A stretch of 64,000 nt of DNA from Levilactobacillus tongjiangensis (GCF_003946345.1 NZ_RHNY01000002.1:1-64000); one strand, 5' to 3'. Counted from the stretch's first letter, positions 15,657 to 25,264 are shown. Notes: generated by a model from the sequence alone, not told the origin. Numbers and translations are program-made.

Positions 15657-18600
15657 TTACTCATCCAATGTTTCTGACTGTTGCACGTCAAACTGACGTA
15701 TAAATCGTAAGCTAATTGCCACTACACTCAGAACTAAGATGACGCAAGCAGCACTCAATCCCACCGTTAAAACAGTCGAGCTGATTCCCGTTCCACTCAG
15801 TGCCTGCGATAGGCCAAGGTTCGCGTACGTCACTGGCAAGAATTTCGCCAACGGTGCGTACAGCGTCTTCACTGTTTGGCTAGGAAAGATGCCATTGGCT
15901 ACACAAAGCTGCAGGAAGAAGAGTCCTCCCACCACGAGTACTGCCAGCCGTCCGAGGTACGCCCGTAATGCTAGTTCAACACCCAACACTGTCACGGCAA
16001 AGAGCGTCGTCCAGCCCATGAAGGCCAACGGATGAACGGCATGCAGCAGCACCCCGAGTCCACCACTGGTCAGTAAACCTTGCAAGATGACCCAACCGGT
16101 CAAATTCAAGAGTTGTCTTGGCGTGCGTAACCACTGATGAATGTCAAAGAATGCGACTAACACGGTCAAGCCTAAGAACGTCATCATTGCTACCACAAAC
16201 GGCGCGATTGCGTGACCAAAGTTCGGCACATAACTAAAGCGTTGGTGATCTAAGTCCGAAGGCGCTGCAAACATTTCTGCCATTCGACTTGTCAATGGCT
16301 GGGCACTGATTTTATCGGCACCGCCCTGTAACGATTGGGCCAAAGTTCCATTGCCGTCAGAGACTTTCTTCGCTCCTGCAACCAATTTGTCTGAATTCTG
16401 ATTCAGTCTTTGCGAACCAATAGTCAGTTGGCTAATCCCTTGGACCAGAGCAGGCGTCTGGCCATTCAAGGTAGTCAGTCCATTACTAAGCTGATGACCA
16501 CCCGTAGTTAATTGCGATACCCCGGCGACCAGCAGAGGGACTTGACCGTTCAACCGCTCCAGGCCGCCTTGTAATTGGCCCGCACCATTGGTAACACTAC
16601 CGGTCCCCGCACCAAGTCGTTGCAGCCCATTGGTCAGGGCTGGTAACTGAGCATTTAATGTGGTTAAGCCATCGGCCACTTGCAACGAACCGTTTGCCAA
16701 GCTCGTTATGCCGCCTTGGAAGGCCGGCATTTGACCATTCATCTGTTGCAGACCCGTCGTCAGTTGCTGTGAGCCATTTAGTAACTTCCCAACACCAGAC
16801 GTGAGGGTCGGCATCCCTTGCGCCATCTCATCCGTTCCTGCTGCCAATTTAGAAGCCCCCTCTGTCAATGCTGGACTTTTATCTGCCAGCTGTCGACTTC
16901 CCTGAGCAAGTTGGCCAATCCCTGCAGTAAGACCCGGTGTTTTTTGTTTAACTTGATCTAACCCACCTGCCAATTTTTGAGAACCACTAATCAACGCCGC
17001 ATATTGACTCACCAAACTCTGATCAGATACATTCACTTTCGTATTTAACCCACTCAGTGCGGCACTCTGTAAGGCTAATGCTTGTCCCAACTCGCTGAAT
17101 CCGCCTTGAATCGTCTGTACATCCGCCTTTAACTTCTTCAAGGCAATCGAAGCTGATGAAGAGTTAGTTGACGAGTCATCAAGTGCTGCTAGCTTATTTT
17201 GAAGTTTAGCCACGGTTCGCTGAGTCATCGCAGCCGGTGCCGTTGCCCGTTGGTCACTAGCGGCCACCAACCTCTGAGCAGCCACAGTCACTGCCTGTTT
17301 GGCCGTCGCATCAGTACTACTTTGTGACGTACCAGCATTGGCTAGCGCTGATTTCATCGCCGCCTGCTGTTCTGCGCTCATTTTGGTCTTAGTCGCAACA
17401 GCCGTCACCTTAGCATCAATCTGGCTCTGCGACAGCCCCGCACCACTTACGTGTGAATCATCCAAATTAGCCACCGCCTGCGTCAGCTTTGCCGCTGCTT
17501 GGGAAGTGGCATTGTCAGTTTCGACTGAATCTGCACTACCCACCTGACGCTGTAACTGATCAACGTTATTCTGAACGGCTTGTAACGAGTCGCTTGAAGG
17601 CGTGCCGTCAGAAATCGTTGCTTGTTCCAGGGCTGCCAGGTCCTGCGTCAGTAAAGCCGATGCGTTGGCAGTCACCGCAATAAACTTCTGCTGGCCAGCT
17701 GTTGAACCACTAGCTAAAGCTTGAACGCCCTTAGACAGATCCGTGATACCTGCTTGTCCGCCCTGAACGTTCTTAGCCAATTCATCAGAGCCTGCAGCTA
17801 ACTGATCAATTGCCTGGGTTAACGTTTGGGATTTGGTGTTCAACTCCTGAAGACCAGTATTCAACTGGTAAACACCATTCGCATACTTAACTGTACTCAT
17901 GGCTAAGAGCTGACTGCCATCTCGTAGCTGCACGACGCCAGATGCAAGGGCGCCACTCTTGGCATTTAGTTGCTGCAATCCAGTTGTTACTTGTTGGGAA
18001 CCGTTATCGAGTCGTGAAATACCTGGTGCCAAAGGTTTTACCTTTGTTTCTAGTTGCTGCATCCCATTATTCACTCGGCGTGCCCCCGCAGTTAGCCGCT
18101 CAACCCCAGGTGCCAACGGCCCCGTCTTTGTAGTCAGCTGCTCTGCACCATCAGAAACTTTGGTGGCGCCAGTTGCCAAACGTCTAGCCCCGGCATCCAG
18201 CTGTGAAACACCATTTGCTAATGGTTGCGTCTTCGCGTGAAGCTGGTCCAACCCAGTTGTCAATTGTCCAGCCCCAGTGGTGAGGCGTTGTACACCAACT
18301 GGCAGCGACTGAACCTTCGTTGACAACTGAAGCATCCCCTTATTCAAGTTGTGAACTCCAGTGGTATAGGCATTTAGGCCATCAGATAACGTCACGGTCC
18401 CATTTTTTAACTGCGTGGCCCCCGTCGCTGCTCGTTGAAAGCCCTGACCACTGCGTTTAATCTGCTGAAACATGCTCAGTGCGTACGCCTTCGTCACAGC
18501 TTGACGCACAGCCTGGTTCAGTTGGGTAGCACCAGTTTGACTGATAATGCCACCAATATAGTTCAGCGAATCATTCGTCGCATACGACAGCTTCATAGGC

Positions 18601-18959
18601 TGGGGCTGTGCATCCGTCACCGTCTTGGCATGTTGGGAAAAGTTTTTTGGAATTGTTACGACCGTGTAGTATCGGTTCTGTTTCATCCCCGTCGCCGCTT
18701 CACTCGCAGATAGGAAGTGCCAGCCTAGTTCATGATTTTGCTTTAACTGGCTCACGACATTTTCCCCCACGGCCAGTCGTTTCCCCTGGTAACTGACTGG
18801 CTGATCCAAATTAACCACGGCTACTGGCAGCTTGGCAGTTTGCCCAAATGGGTCCCAGAAAGACCGAATGAGTAGACCCGCACAAATAACTGGCAGCACC
18901 AGGCTAGCGACTAACACCCACCCAGTAGTTCCATTCTTCCTCAGTTTTTTCAAATTCAT
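15657..18959 (-). CDS. YhgE/Pip family membrane protein with a very long repeat domain
   Basis: This 1100-residue membrane protein has one N-terminal transmembrane helix (residues about 12-32), an extracytoplasmic domain with AVVNLDQPVSYQGKRLAVGE, and then some 700 residues of degenerate repeats of the form QLxTGxxQLNxKxxxLxxGVxxL. A Gln/Ser/Ala-rich stretch interrupts them near 430-620. About five C-terminal helices follow. This is the YhgE/Pip/EsaA architecture, known as a phage-infection protein in lactococci and related to type VII secretion components. I place the start at the ATG at 18959, after GAGGGGTG, and not at the earlier in-frame ATG. It is monocistronic and probably repressor-controlled (repeats at 18974 and 19038). 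Confidence 0.88.
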   Translation of the reverse strand: MNLKKLRKNGTTGWVLVASLVLPVICAGLLIRSFWDPFGQTAKLPVAVVNLDQPVSYQGKRLAVGENVVSQLKQNHELGWHFLSASEAATGMKQNRYYTVVTIPKNFSQHAKTVTDAQPQPMKLSYATNDSLNYIGGIISQTGATQLNQAVRQAVTKAYALSMFQQIKRSGQGFQRAATGATQLKNGTVTLSDGLNAYTTGVHNLNKGMLQLSTKVQSLPVGVQRLTTGAGQLTTGLDQLHAKTQPLANGVSQLDAGARRLATGATKVSDGAEQLTTKTGPLAPGVERLTAGARRVNNGMQQLETKVKPLAPGISRLDNGSQQVTTGLQQLNAKSGALASGVVQLRDGSQLLAMSTVKYANGVYQLNTGLQELNTKSQTLTQAIDQLAAGSDELAKNVQGGQAGITDLSKGVQALASGSTAGQQKFIAVTANASALLTQDLAALEQATISDGTPSSDSLQAVQNNVDQLQRQVGSADSVETDNATSQAAAKLTQAVANLDDSHVSGAGLSQSQIDAKVTAVATKTKMSAEQQAAMKSALANAGTSQSSTDATAKQAVTVAAQRLVAASDQRATAPAAMTQRTVAKLQNKLAALDDSSTNSSSASIALKKLKADVQTIQGGFSELGQALALQSAALSGLNTKVNVSDQSLVSQYAALISGSQKLAGGLDQVKQKTPGLTAGIGQLAQGSRQLADKSPALTEGASKLAAGTDEMAQGMPTLTSGVGKLLNGSQQLTTGLQQMNGQMPAFQGGITSLANGSLQVADGLTTLNAQLPALTNGLQRLGAGTGSVTNGAGQLQGGLERLNGQVPLLVAGVSQLTTGGHQLSNGLTTLNGQTPALVQGISQLTIGSQRLNQNSDKLVAGAKKVSDGNGTLAQSLQGGADKISAQPLTSRMAEMFAAPSDLDHQRFSYVPNFGHAIAPFVVAMMTFLGLTVLVAFFDIHQWLRTPRQLLNLTGWVILQGLLTSGGLGVLLHAVHPLAFMGWTTLFAVTVLGVELALRAYLGRLAVLVVGGLFFLQLCVANGIFPSQTVKTLYAPLAKFLPVTYANLGLSQALSGTGISSTVLTVGLSAACVILVLSVVAISLRFIRQFDVQQSETLDE

Positions 18960-18973
18960 AACACCCCTCAAAA

Positions 18974-18988
18974 GTATATGGCATGTTG
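18974..18988. promoter_or_regulatory. Putative operator, copy 2 (downstream of the promoter)
   Basis: GTATATGGCATGTTG matches the sequence at 19038-19052 in 14 of 15 positions. It sits in the 5' leader of the YhgE/Pip gene, 15 bases before its ATG. A second copy 64 bp away suggests cooperative binding of a repressor. Confidence 0.5.
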
Positions 18989-19036
18989 TATTAGACTGCA
19001 TGGCACCCAACGTTTTTCCAGCGAATAGAATAAATT

Positions 19037-19064
19037 AGTATACGGCATGTTGCTTTTAATCAAA
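19037..19064 (-). promoter_or_regulatory. Promoter of the YhgE/Pip gene with overlapping operator copy 1
   Basis: The minus strand has -10 TATACT (19042-19037) and, 16 bp upstream, a modest -35 TTTGAT (19064-19059). The repeat GTATACGGCATGTTG at 19038-19052 covers the -10 and most of the spacer, the expected position for a repressor site. Confidence 0.55.
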
Positions 19065-19090
19065 AAAAACGCGGGGCCATAAAGCCCTGC
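19061..19090 (-). terminator. Second terminator-like hairpin downstream of yebC
   Basis: On the minus strand GCAGGGC, a six-base loop and GCCCCGC are followed by GTTTTTTTTG. It lies about 70 bases beyond the better terminator at 19158-19190 and may be a back-up. Its T-run borders the YhgE promoter. Confidence 0.6.
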
Positions 19091-19157
19091 CATAGCTTTG
19101 CAGTTTACGCCTTCCATTTTCGGATTGCAAGCCTCGTTTTCACTAGAGATAAAACAA

Positions 19158-19190
19158 AACCCGTTACCAGGTCAATCCTGGTAACGGGTT
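19158..19190 (-). terminator. Intrinsic terminator of yebC
   Basis: AACCCGTTACCAGG, a TCAAT loop and CCTGGTAACGGGTT form a perfect 14-bp stem. It is followed on the minus strand by TTTTGTTTT. Confidence 0.9.
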
Positions 19191-19215
19191 TGCTAACGAA
19201 AAGTTTTCAATAAAT

Positions 19216-19953
19216 CTATTCCACACCGTCAGGTAAAACGGCAGCTTCGTAAACATCAGAAACGTCATCGTTGTCTTCCAATTCTTCAATTAAACCTTGG
19301 TATTGAGAAGCCTTAGCTTCTGGAACTTCAGTCGTGTTTTGTGGGAACATCCGAACTTCAGCGGTGTCCAGTGAGTACCCTTTTTCTTGAAGGGCATCAC
19401 GAACAGCGATTTCACTCGAAGAATCCGTGTAGATCTTGAACTCATCATCCGTGGTTTCCATGTCATCCGCCCCGGCGTCCAAAGCATCCATCAACATCGT
19501 ATCTTCATCCGTATCCAAACCGTCACGTAAGATAACAATGTAACCCTTACGATCGAACATGTATGAAACGGAACCTGCTGCACCGAGTGCGCCACCATGG
19601 TGCGTGAAGGCGGAACGAACAGCCGCAGCCGTCCGGTTCTTGTTATCCGTTAAGGCAGCAACCATGATTGCTGTCCCGGCTGGACCGTAGCCTTCGTAGG
19701 TGATTTCTTCGAACTTGGCGCCACCAACACCAGAAGCTTTGTCTAAAGCCCGCTTGATGTTTTCCTTAGGCATGTTAGCTGCCCGCGCCTTGTCCATTTC
19801 CAAACGAAGTTGAGGGTTACCGTCGGGATCAGGACCACCTGCTTTTGCAGCTTGGTACAAATCACGTGAGATTTTTTGGAAGATTTTTCCACGTTTTGCA
19901 TCCTGAGCATTTTTCCGGCCCTGGATGTTATGCCATTTTGAATGTCCTGACAT
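19216..19953 (-). CDS. yebC: YebC/PmpR family protein
   Basis: This 245-residue cytoplasmic protein of the YebC/TACO1 family begins with the conserved [20 protein letters not shown] and continues with [19 protein letters not shown] and [19 protein letters not shown]. The C-terminal domain is acidic. Family members were described as transcription regulators, and more recently some as factors that relieve ribosome stalling at proline stretches; which applies here is not visible. AGAGGAG precedes the ATG. It is monocistronic. Confidence 0.95.
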   Translation of the reverse strand: MSGHSKWHNIQGRKNAQDAKRGKIFQKISRDLYQAAKAGGPDPDGNPQLRLEMDKARAANMPKENIKRALDKASGVGGAKFEEITYEGYGPAGTAIMVAALTDNKNRTAAAVRSAFTHHGGALGAAGSVSYMFDRKGYIVILRDGLDTDEDTMLMDALDAGADDMETTDDEFKIYTDSSSEIAVRDALQEKGYSLDTAEVRMFPQNTTEVPEAKASQYQGLIEELEDNDDVSDVYEAAVLPDGVE

Positions 19954-20167
19954 CGTAACTCCTCTTTTCTAAAATTTTTTAGATATCCGTATAAAACAGA
20001 CACTGTTTATGTTAGCACTTACTTTCAATTCATTCAATTAAATAACTCGGCTTTTTTGAAATTCATTCTAAAATGTATAAAATTTATGACATCCGCGCTA
20101 CAATCGGGCATTTGCGCATGTTTATTCGGATATTTTGTGTATAAAAACTAGATATTTAAAATAAATC

Positions 20168-20196
20168 TTGCATAAATACACGAAAGTCGCTATACT
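20168..20196 (+). promoter_or_regulatory. Promoter of the amino acid ABC transporter operon
   Basis: TTGCAT (20168-20173), a 17-bp spacer and TATACT (20191-20196) lie 35 bases before the start codon. The 277-bp region between yebC and this operon is otherwise AT-rich and carries no gene. Confidence 0.7.
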
Positions 20197-20230
20197 CAAT
20201 ACATCAACAAATGAAGAGGAGCAATTATAT

Positions 20231-21709
20231 ATGAAAAAGAAACTAATCTTATTGCTCGCCCTCGTCTTAACAGTCGTGACTGGCTTTACCGCGTTGTCTT
20301 CAACGACAGCCAATGCCGCCACGGATAACTCGTTGACGAAGGTCGAGAAAAAGGGGACCCTGGTCATGGGAACTTCCCCTGACTACCCACCTTATGAATT
20401 CCAGGCTACCGTCCACGGCAAGTCGAAAATTGTCGGCATGGACGTGGCCGTTGGGAAGAAAATCGCCAAGGATATGGGCGTGAAGCTCGTCGTTAAATCC
20501 ATGTCCTTTGACTCCCTCCTGGTGGCCTTGCAAACCGGTAAGGTCGACATGGTCATCTCCGGGATGAACCCAACACCCGCTCGGAAAAAGAACGTTGATT
20601 TCACCCACACCTACTATCAAGGTGGGTACAGCATCGTCATCAACAAGTCTGACAAAGGTATCTATAAAGACAAGGATTCCTTCGTCGGTAAGACTATTGG
20701 TGCTCAAACCGGTTCTACTATGTACAATGAATCCAAGAAGCAAACGTCAGGTACGACCGTCAAAGGCATGACCTCCGTTTCTGACTTGATTCTGGCTTTA
20801 CAGAGCCACAAGATTCAAGGGGTGGCCATGGAAAAGCCTTCTGCTCAAGCCTACGTGGCTAACAACAAGGAACTAGCCGCTATTCCAAGTAAATTTGATT
20901 TAAGTGCTTCCGACACCAGTGCTTCCGTTGCCTTCGCTAAGGGATCTGACGCGCTGGTTGCCAAGGCCAACAAGTCCGTTGACCAAATTAAGAACCAGAA
21001 CCTGGTCAACAAGGATTACCTCCCCGCTGCTGGGAAGTACTTAAAGACCAACACCGTCAACACCAGTATGCTCCACTACTGGAAAGCCTTCCTGACCGGG
21101 ATTGAATACACCCTGATCATCACCGTCTGCTCCGTCTTCTTTGGATTCATCATGGGGGTTATCTTAGCCCTAGCACGGATGGGACAAGGTGGCGTTGTCC
21201 GGACTGGTCTCCGTTGGTTAGCAACGGCTTACGTTGAATTCATCCGGGGCACGCCTATGATGGTTCAAGTCATGTTTGTCTACTTCGGTTTAGGCCTCAT
21301 CGTGAACCTACCTGCCCTGACATCCGGGATCATTGCGATTTCATTAAACTCTGGTGCTTACGTGGCTGAATACATTCGTGGGGGAATCAACTCCGTGGAT
21401 GATGGTCAAACGGAAGCCGCACGGAGCCTGGGGATGTCCAGTGGTGCTACCATGCGGTTCGTGGTCTTACCACAAGCCTTGAAGAACATCTGGCCTTCAT
21501 TAGGTAACGAATTTATCACCTTGATCAAGGATAGTTCCATTGTTTCCATCATCGGGGTCTCCGAATTGATTTTCCAAAGCAACATTGTTCGGTCTGACAC
21601 TTACCGGGGGGTTGCCCCAATCGCCGTCATCATGGTCCTCTACTTTGTCCTGACATTTACGGCGTCCCGAATCTTAAACTACTTCGAAAGGAGAATGCAA
21701 CATGACTAA
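20231..21709 (+). CDS. Amino acid ABC transporter, fused substrate-binding protein and permease
   Basis: This 492-residue fusion has a signal peptide at residues 1-32 (ending TTANA), a type 3 solute-binding domain at about 38-270 ([47 protein letters not shown]), and a HisM/GlnP-type permease at about 285-485. The permease carries [10 protein letters not shown] and the EAA loop [21 protein letters not shown]. In such fusions the binding domain is tethered outside the membrane. It probably imports a polar amino acid such as glutamine. The start is the ATG at 20231 after GAGGAGC. It overlaps the ATPase gene by eight bases. Confidence 0.93.
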   Translation: MKKKLILLLALVLTVVTGFTALSSTTANAATDNSLTKVEKKGTLVMGTSPDYPPYEFQATVHGKSKIVGMDVAVGKKIAKDMGVKLVVKSMSFDSLLVALQTGKVDMVISGMNPTPARKKNVDFTHTYYQGGYSIVINKSDKGIYKDKDSFVGKTIGAQTGSTMYNESKKQTSGTTVKGMTSVSDLILALQSHKIQGVAMEKPSAQAYVANNKELAAIPSKFDLSASDTSASVAFAKGSDALVAKANKSVDQIKNQNLVNKDYLPAAGKYLKTNTVNTSMLHYWKAFLTGIEYTLIITVCSVFFGFIMGVILALARMGQGGVVRTGLRWLATAYVEFIRGTPMMVQVMFVYFGLGLIVNLPALTSGIIAISLNSGAYVAEYIRGGINSVDDGQTEAARSLGMSSGATMRFVVLPQALKNIWPSLGNEFITLIKDSSIVSIIGVSELIFQSNIVRSDTYRGVAPIAVIMVLYFVLTFTASRILNYFERRMQHD

Positions 21710-22442
21710 ACCAATTATCGAGGTCAAGAACCTCGCCAAAAGCTTTGGCAAAAATGACGTGTTGAAAGACATTACGGAACAAGTGAATCCTGGCCAAGTC
21801 ATCGTTGTCATTGGTCCTTCCGGTGGTGGGAAGTCAACCTTCCTCCGCTGCCTCAACCTGTTGGAAACGCCCAACAGTGGTGAAGTTGATTTCGATGGTC
21901 AGAACTTGACCACGCTCGACACCAAAAAAGTTAATGAATTACGAGAACAAATGGGGATGGTCTTCCAAGGCTTCAACCTCTTCCCTAACATGACTGTCTT
22001 AGAAAACATCAAGCTGGCACCCATGAAAGTCAAAGGCATGGACGATGCAGCGGCCACCAAACGGGCCCACGAACTGCTCGACCAAGTTAACCTTGATGAT
22101 CACGCCGACGCCTTCCCTAGCAACTTATCTGGTGGACAAGCACAACGGGTCGCCATTGCCCGGGCACTGGCAATGGACCCTAAGGTGATGCTGTTTGACG
22201 AACCTACTTCTGCCTTGGACCCCGAAATGGTCGGCGAAGTATTGAACGTTATGCAGGAATTAGCTAACCAAGGCATGACGATGGTCGTGGTTACCCACGA
22301 AATGGGCTTTGCCAAGTCCGTGGCCGACCGCGTCTGGTTCATGGCCGATGGTTATATTCAAGAAAACAACACCCCAGACGAGTTCTTCAGCAATCCTCAA
22401 ACGGATCGGGCTAAGGACTTCCTCTCTAAGATTTTGATGTAA
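21702..22442 (+). CDS. Amino acid ABC transporter ATP-binding protein
   Basis: This 246-residue GlnQ-type ATPase drives the fused importer encoded just upstream. Walker A is GPSGGGKST at 38-46, the signature LSGGQAQR is near 142-149, Walker B is [12 protein letters not shown], and the H-loop is [10 protein letters not shown]. The ATG overlaps the end of the permease gene by eight bases, and AAAGGAG lies upstream. The operon ends in a strong terminator 10 bases after the stop. Confidence 0.95.
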   Translation: MTKPIIEVKNLAKSFGKNDVLKDITEQVNPGQVIVVIGPSGGGKSTFLRCLNLLETPNSGEVDFDGQNLTTLDTKKVNELREQMGMVFQGFNLFPNMTVLENIKLAPMKVKGMDDAAATKRAHELLDQVNLDDHADAFPSNLSGGQAQRVAIARALAMDPKVMLFDEPTSALDPEMVGEVLNVMQELANQGMTMVVVTHEMGFAKSVADRVWFMADGYIQENNTPDEFFSNPQTDRAKDFLSKILM

Positions 22443-22452
22443 CCTTACACTG

Positions 22453-22493
22453 AAGCGCCACGCAACTGATTCCAGTCAGTTGCGTGGCGCTTT
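22453..22493 (+). terminator. Intrinsic terminator of the amino acid ABC transporter operon
   Basis: AAGCGCCACGCAACTGA and TCAGTTGCGTGGCGCTT form a 17-bp perfect stem with a short loop, followed by TCTTTG. Between it and 22646 I see only unremarkable sequence with a minor CAGGCC/GGCCTG hairpin near 22530. Confidence 0.9.
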
Positions 22494-22645
22494 CTTTGTG
22501 CCCTGGTCATAACCAGCGACCAGTCAGGCCCTAAAAACTGGCCTGTCAGTCGTTTCAAGCCAGTTCATCTCCACCTGCCCAAGTCACAAGTTAAGATCCC
22601 TAATAGTCCCCAAATAGCCGTCTATCCCCCCTTCACCAACACAAC

Positions 22646-22700
22646 AAAAGGGACCAGTCAACAACGTTCACTTGCTTAGAACGTCCGTTGACTAGTCCCT
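22646..22700 (-). terminator. Intrinsic terminator of the MucBP surface-protein gene
   Basis: GGGACCAGTCAAC (22650-22662) and GTTGACTAGTCCC (22687-22699) pair with one mismatch, and ACGTTC pairs with GAACGT inside. The minus strand continues with TTTTGTTG. Confidence 0.78.
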
Positions 22701-22720
22701 ATTTTCATGTCACAAATTAT

Positions 22721-24568
22721 TTACCGAATGCTGCGAACGTAGGTGCCATTCGCTGTCACGTATCCGCCACTAACCTGGTAACGAAGCGTGTCACCCTTAC
22801 TAAAGTTGTTGGCATTAGAATATGTCCAGCCCTTAACTTTCAGGACCGTACCGCGTCGATAGTGCCCATTTTTCTTGGTCAAATTAGCCGTCTGATAACG
22901 GTTGATCCCCCGTTGAACGCGAATGGTCTTTGCTCGCTGTTGCTTCCCCGCCTGAACCAATTGCTTGTTCCCGGTAACGTAACGACCATTACTGAGGACA
23001 AAGCGGGTCGTCAGGTTTTGCGACACAATCTTCTTGACCTTCAGCACTTGTCCCTGCTGGTAGTGGGTCCGTTTGCCAGTCAACGACTTCTTACTGTAAG
23101 CATTGATTCCCTTAGGATTGATCACCGTCACCGTCTTGTGCGTCGTTGCGTAGTAGACGGGCGTCGTGTAGGTCGCCTTAGCCGTCACGTAACCGGTCTT
23201 ACCGGCCGTCTTACTGTGATGGTTGACGTCCTTCACCTTGTATCGCTTAACCCCATTTTTAGATTTTGCGTAGCCCGTAACCACAAACATTGGCCGATTC
23301 GTCCGGGATTTTTGGTGGTACCACTGCTTACGCGCCTTGTTGGTAAAAGTAGCCTGCTTGTAGAGGCCAATTTTCTTAGTAGCGTAAATAACGGTCCCCT
23401 TTGGCACAGCGGTTGCCCCCGCTGATCCCGTCTGAATCACGGCATCGTAAGTGTAGGTTACTGACTGGGCTGAACTGGTAAACTTGCCAGTCGCATTTGC
23501 TGGCGTCTTGGTCAGCTTATAACCCGAAATCGTTTGCGACTCGGACTTATATTCAGCGCCGAGCTCACCCGTCAAGGTCTTATCAGCTGCAATCGTCTTG
23601 CCATCAGCGTCAACGTAATGGACGGTAACGGGCTGACTCTGGGCTGGTGTTGGTTTCTCAGTCGCTGGCGGCGTTACTATTTCTTCAAACCAAGAACTAT
23701 ACGTGGCAAAGTTCGTGAAAAAACCACCATCAAGCTGGTACGTTCCATCCGCTTGTTTCTTTAAGAAATCGGTCATTGGTTGCTTGGCCCGGGCAAGCGT
23801 TTGCCGTTCAGTGGCGGCTGGGTCGATTTTTAAGACGTCTGCTTCAGGTACATCGTTCAAGTAAGCACTGGTCCGGCCACCTTGATAAAAAGCCTTAAAT
23901 ATCGCGTCAAATGACGATTCCTGCGAGCTATCCAAGGCAAATATCCTGTCAAAAGTGACAATTTGTTCGTCACCACCTGGCATCTTGGTTAACCGCGGTT
24001 TGAGATTGTTCTCATAACTTTGTTGTAACTCCTCCCGCGTAATTTGTTTCGCCGTATATTTGCCAGATTCACTGAGCAGCCACGATGTCACATAGGCAGC
24101 GTTTCCCATCGATTCAAGATAGCTTTCCTTGGTCATACCATCGGGAATGTCACCGGATTCCTCTGCATGTCTATACTCAAATTCAATGAAAGATTCTCCT
24201 GGCAGTAAATTGATATCTTGAAGAGCTTGCCGGTAGCCACTAAGAACATCCTCAAGATCAGGTGTATCTGGATATATAGCAGCCAACTCGTGTAAATACG
24301 TTTGATTTTCAAGCTGGTCAGCAGTCAAGGTCGTTGGCAACTTGGGGAACCAGTAAACTTTGACGTTCCCGGTTTTACTCCCCATCAACGTGTACGGCAT
24401 TTCCATTGATCCAACTGAATATGTCTGTCCTTCGCGGGTCGTCGTTCCCTGTGCAACTGGCAAATCCGAGTCAGTCGTCTCGGCATTGGCGGTCACTGGG
24501 CTAACGAGCCCCCCTAATAACAACAGCGTTAATCCTGAAACTGTTAGTTTTTTAGTTGTGCGGTTCAT
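22721..24568 (-). CDS. Secreted MucBP surface protein with C-terminal wall-binding-type repeats
   Basis: This 615-residue secreted protein has a signal peptide at 1-29 (cleavage near TANA/E), an unrecognised alpha-rich region at about 60-295, a MucBP domain at 313-376 (VTVHYVDADGKTIA through VTYTYD), and C-terminal lactobacillus surface repeats at about 391-615. The repeats resemble DUF5776: GTVIYATKKIGLYKQATFTN, then TRFVLSNGRYVTGNKQLV, and finally LRYQVSGGYVTANGTYVRSI. It has no LPxTG; the basic Tyr-rich repeats probably hold it on the wall. It may bind mucus or another host or food polymer. GGGGTGAG precedes the ATG. A truncated copy of its C-terminus lies upstream at 24850. Confidence 0.85.
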   Translation of the reverse strand: MNRTTKKLTVSGLTLLLLGGLVSPVTANAETTDSDLPVAQGTTTREGQTYSVGSMEMPYTLMGSKTGNVKVYWFPKLPTTLTADQLENQTYLHELAAIYPDTPDLEDVLSGYRQALQDINLLPGESFIEFEYRHAEESGDIPDGMTKESYLESMGNAAYVTSWLLSESGKYTAKQITREELQQSYENNLKPRLTKMPGGDEQIVTFDRIFALDSSQESSFDAIFKAFYQGGRTSAYLNDVPEADVLKIDPAATERQTLARAKQPMTDFLKKQADGTYQLDGGFFTNFATYSSWFEEIVTPPATEKPTPAQSQPVTVHYVDADGKTIAADKTLTGELGAEYKSESQTISGYKLTKTPANATGKFTSSAQSVTYTYDAVIQTGSAGATAVPKGTVIYATKKIGLYKQATFTNKARKQWYHQKSRTNRPMFVVTGYAKSKNGVKRYKVKDVNHHSKTAGKTGYVTAKATYTTPVYYATTHKTVTVINPKGINAYSKKSLTGKRTHYQQGQVLKVKKIVSQNLTTRFVLSNGRYVTGNKQLVQAGKQQRAKTIRVQRGINRYQTANLTKKNGHYRRGTVLKVKGWTYSNANNFSKGDTLRYQVSGGYVTANGTYVRSIR

Positions 24569-24614
24569 TTAGCTCACCCCGTTTACTTTTATCATGTTCA
24601 TCTAATAGCAGTAT

Positions 24615-24644
24615 ATCATATAATGAACGGAATTTGGTAAACAA
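24615..24644 (-). promoter_or_regulatory. Candidate promoter of the MucBP surface-protein gene
   Basis: The minus strand has TTGTTT (24644-24639), an 18-bp spacer and TATGAT (24620-24615), about 47 bases before the start codon. The rest of 24569-24811 holds nothing else I can support. Confidence 0.45.
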
Positions 24645-24811
24645 TTTCATTATTCAATACTGGTATAGAGCGGTTTTTAGACTATTATTCGTTTGGAAAT
24701 CCAACTAACTACTGGCCCCCACACATTACCAACACTGTCATAATCAGGTGATAACTGGATTGATTCTTGTAAAGCATAGCCTAGTACCCATCAGACTATT
24801 CCTAAATGGTT

Positions 24812-24843
24812 ATAAAAAAAGATTCGACCGAAGCCGAATCTTT
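24812..24843 (-). terminator. Intrinsic terminator after the surface-gene remnant
   Basis: AAAGATTCG (24818-24826) and CGAATCTTT (24835-24843) pair perfectly, and the minus strand continues as seven T residues. It would end any transcript through the gene remnant. Confidence 0.8.
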
Positions 24844-24849
24844 AAACAA

Positions 24850-25155
24850 TTATTTAATTGACCGGACAAAATGCTGGTTGGCCGTAATATACCCCCCACT
24901 AACTTGGTAGCGTAGGCTATCGCCCTTGCTAAAGTTATTGGCATTGGAATACGTCCAGCCCTTAACCTTCAGGACCGCTCCAGCACTGTAATGATGATTA
25001 CGCTTGGAGAAGTTCGCCGTCTGATAACGGTTGAGGCCGCGCTTAACCTTAACTCGCTTAGGCATGGTCTGCTTTCCAGCCTGAACCAACTGCTTGTTAG
25101 CCGTAATGTAACGTCCATTGTTCAGGACAAAGCGGGTCGTCAGGTTATGTGACAC
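24850..25155 (-). pseudogene. Remnant of a surface-protein gene, C-terminal 101 codons only
   Basis: The reading frame is colinear over 101 residues with the last 101 residues of the MucBP protein encoded at 22721-24568. About three quarters of positions are identical and there is no gap (TRFVLNNGRY against TRFVLSNGRY; KGWTYSNANNFSKGD in both). Homology starts at an in-frame TAA-AAG-GTT just upstream. It has no signal peptide, no ribosome-binding site and lies behind a terminator at 25223-25262, so it is almost certainly a dead fragment of a duplicated gene. A functional role as a recombination donor cannot be excluded. Confidence 0.82.
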
Positions 25156-25222
25156 AACCTTTTAAATCCCAATCCTTCCCGCTTTCACCATCCTTTCATT
25201 TTCAGCCTTCATTTATCCAACG

Positions 25223-25264
25223 CAAAAAGGACTCAGCCATGTTTTAGTCATGGCTAAGTCCCTT
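25223..25264 (-). terminator. Intrinsic terminator of the LRR surface-protein gene
   Basis: GGACTCAGCCATG and CATGGCTAAGTCC pair with a single mismatch around a seven-base loop, and the minus strand continues with TTTTTGCG. It lies about 50 bases after the LPxTG protein stop. Confidence 0.82.

Noticed and set aside
15700-18500. Many similar 60-100 bp units considered as a DNA repeat array
   Set aside because: They are degenerate protein repeats of the YhgE/Pip domain within one open frame.
19993-20008. AAACAG-ACA-CTGTTT palindrome upstream of yebC as an operator
   Set aside because: It is short and isolated, no convincing promoter overlaps it, and no family site is known to me.
20135-20180. 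ArgR-box-like AT-rich sequence before the amino acid ABC transporter
   Set aside because: Two partial matches to TNTGNATWWWWATNCANA, each lacking key positions; not better than chance in AT-rich DNA.
20300-20743. 147-codon minus-strand frame inside the ABC transporter gene
   Set aside because: It is antisense to a clear fused transporter gene and begins without a ribosome-binding site.
22688-23425. 245-codon plus-strand frame opposite the MucBP surface-protein gene
   Set aside because: It is a shadow of the C-terminal repeats on the opposite strand, without start signals or recognisable protein features.
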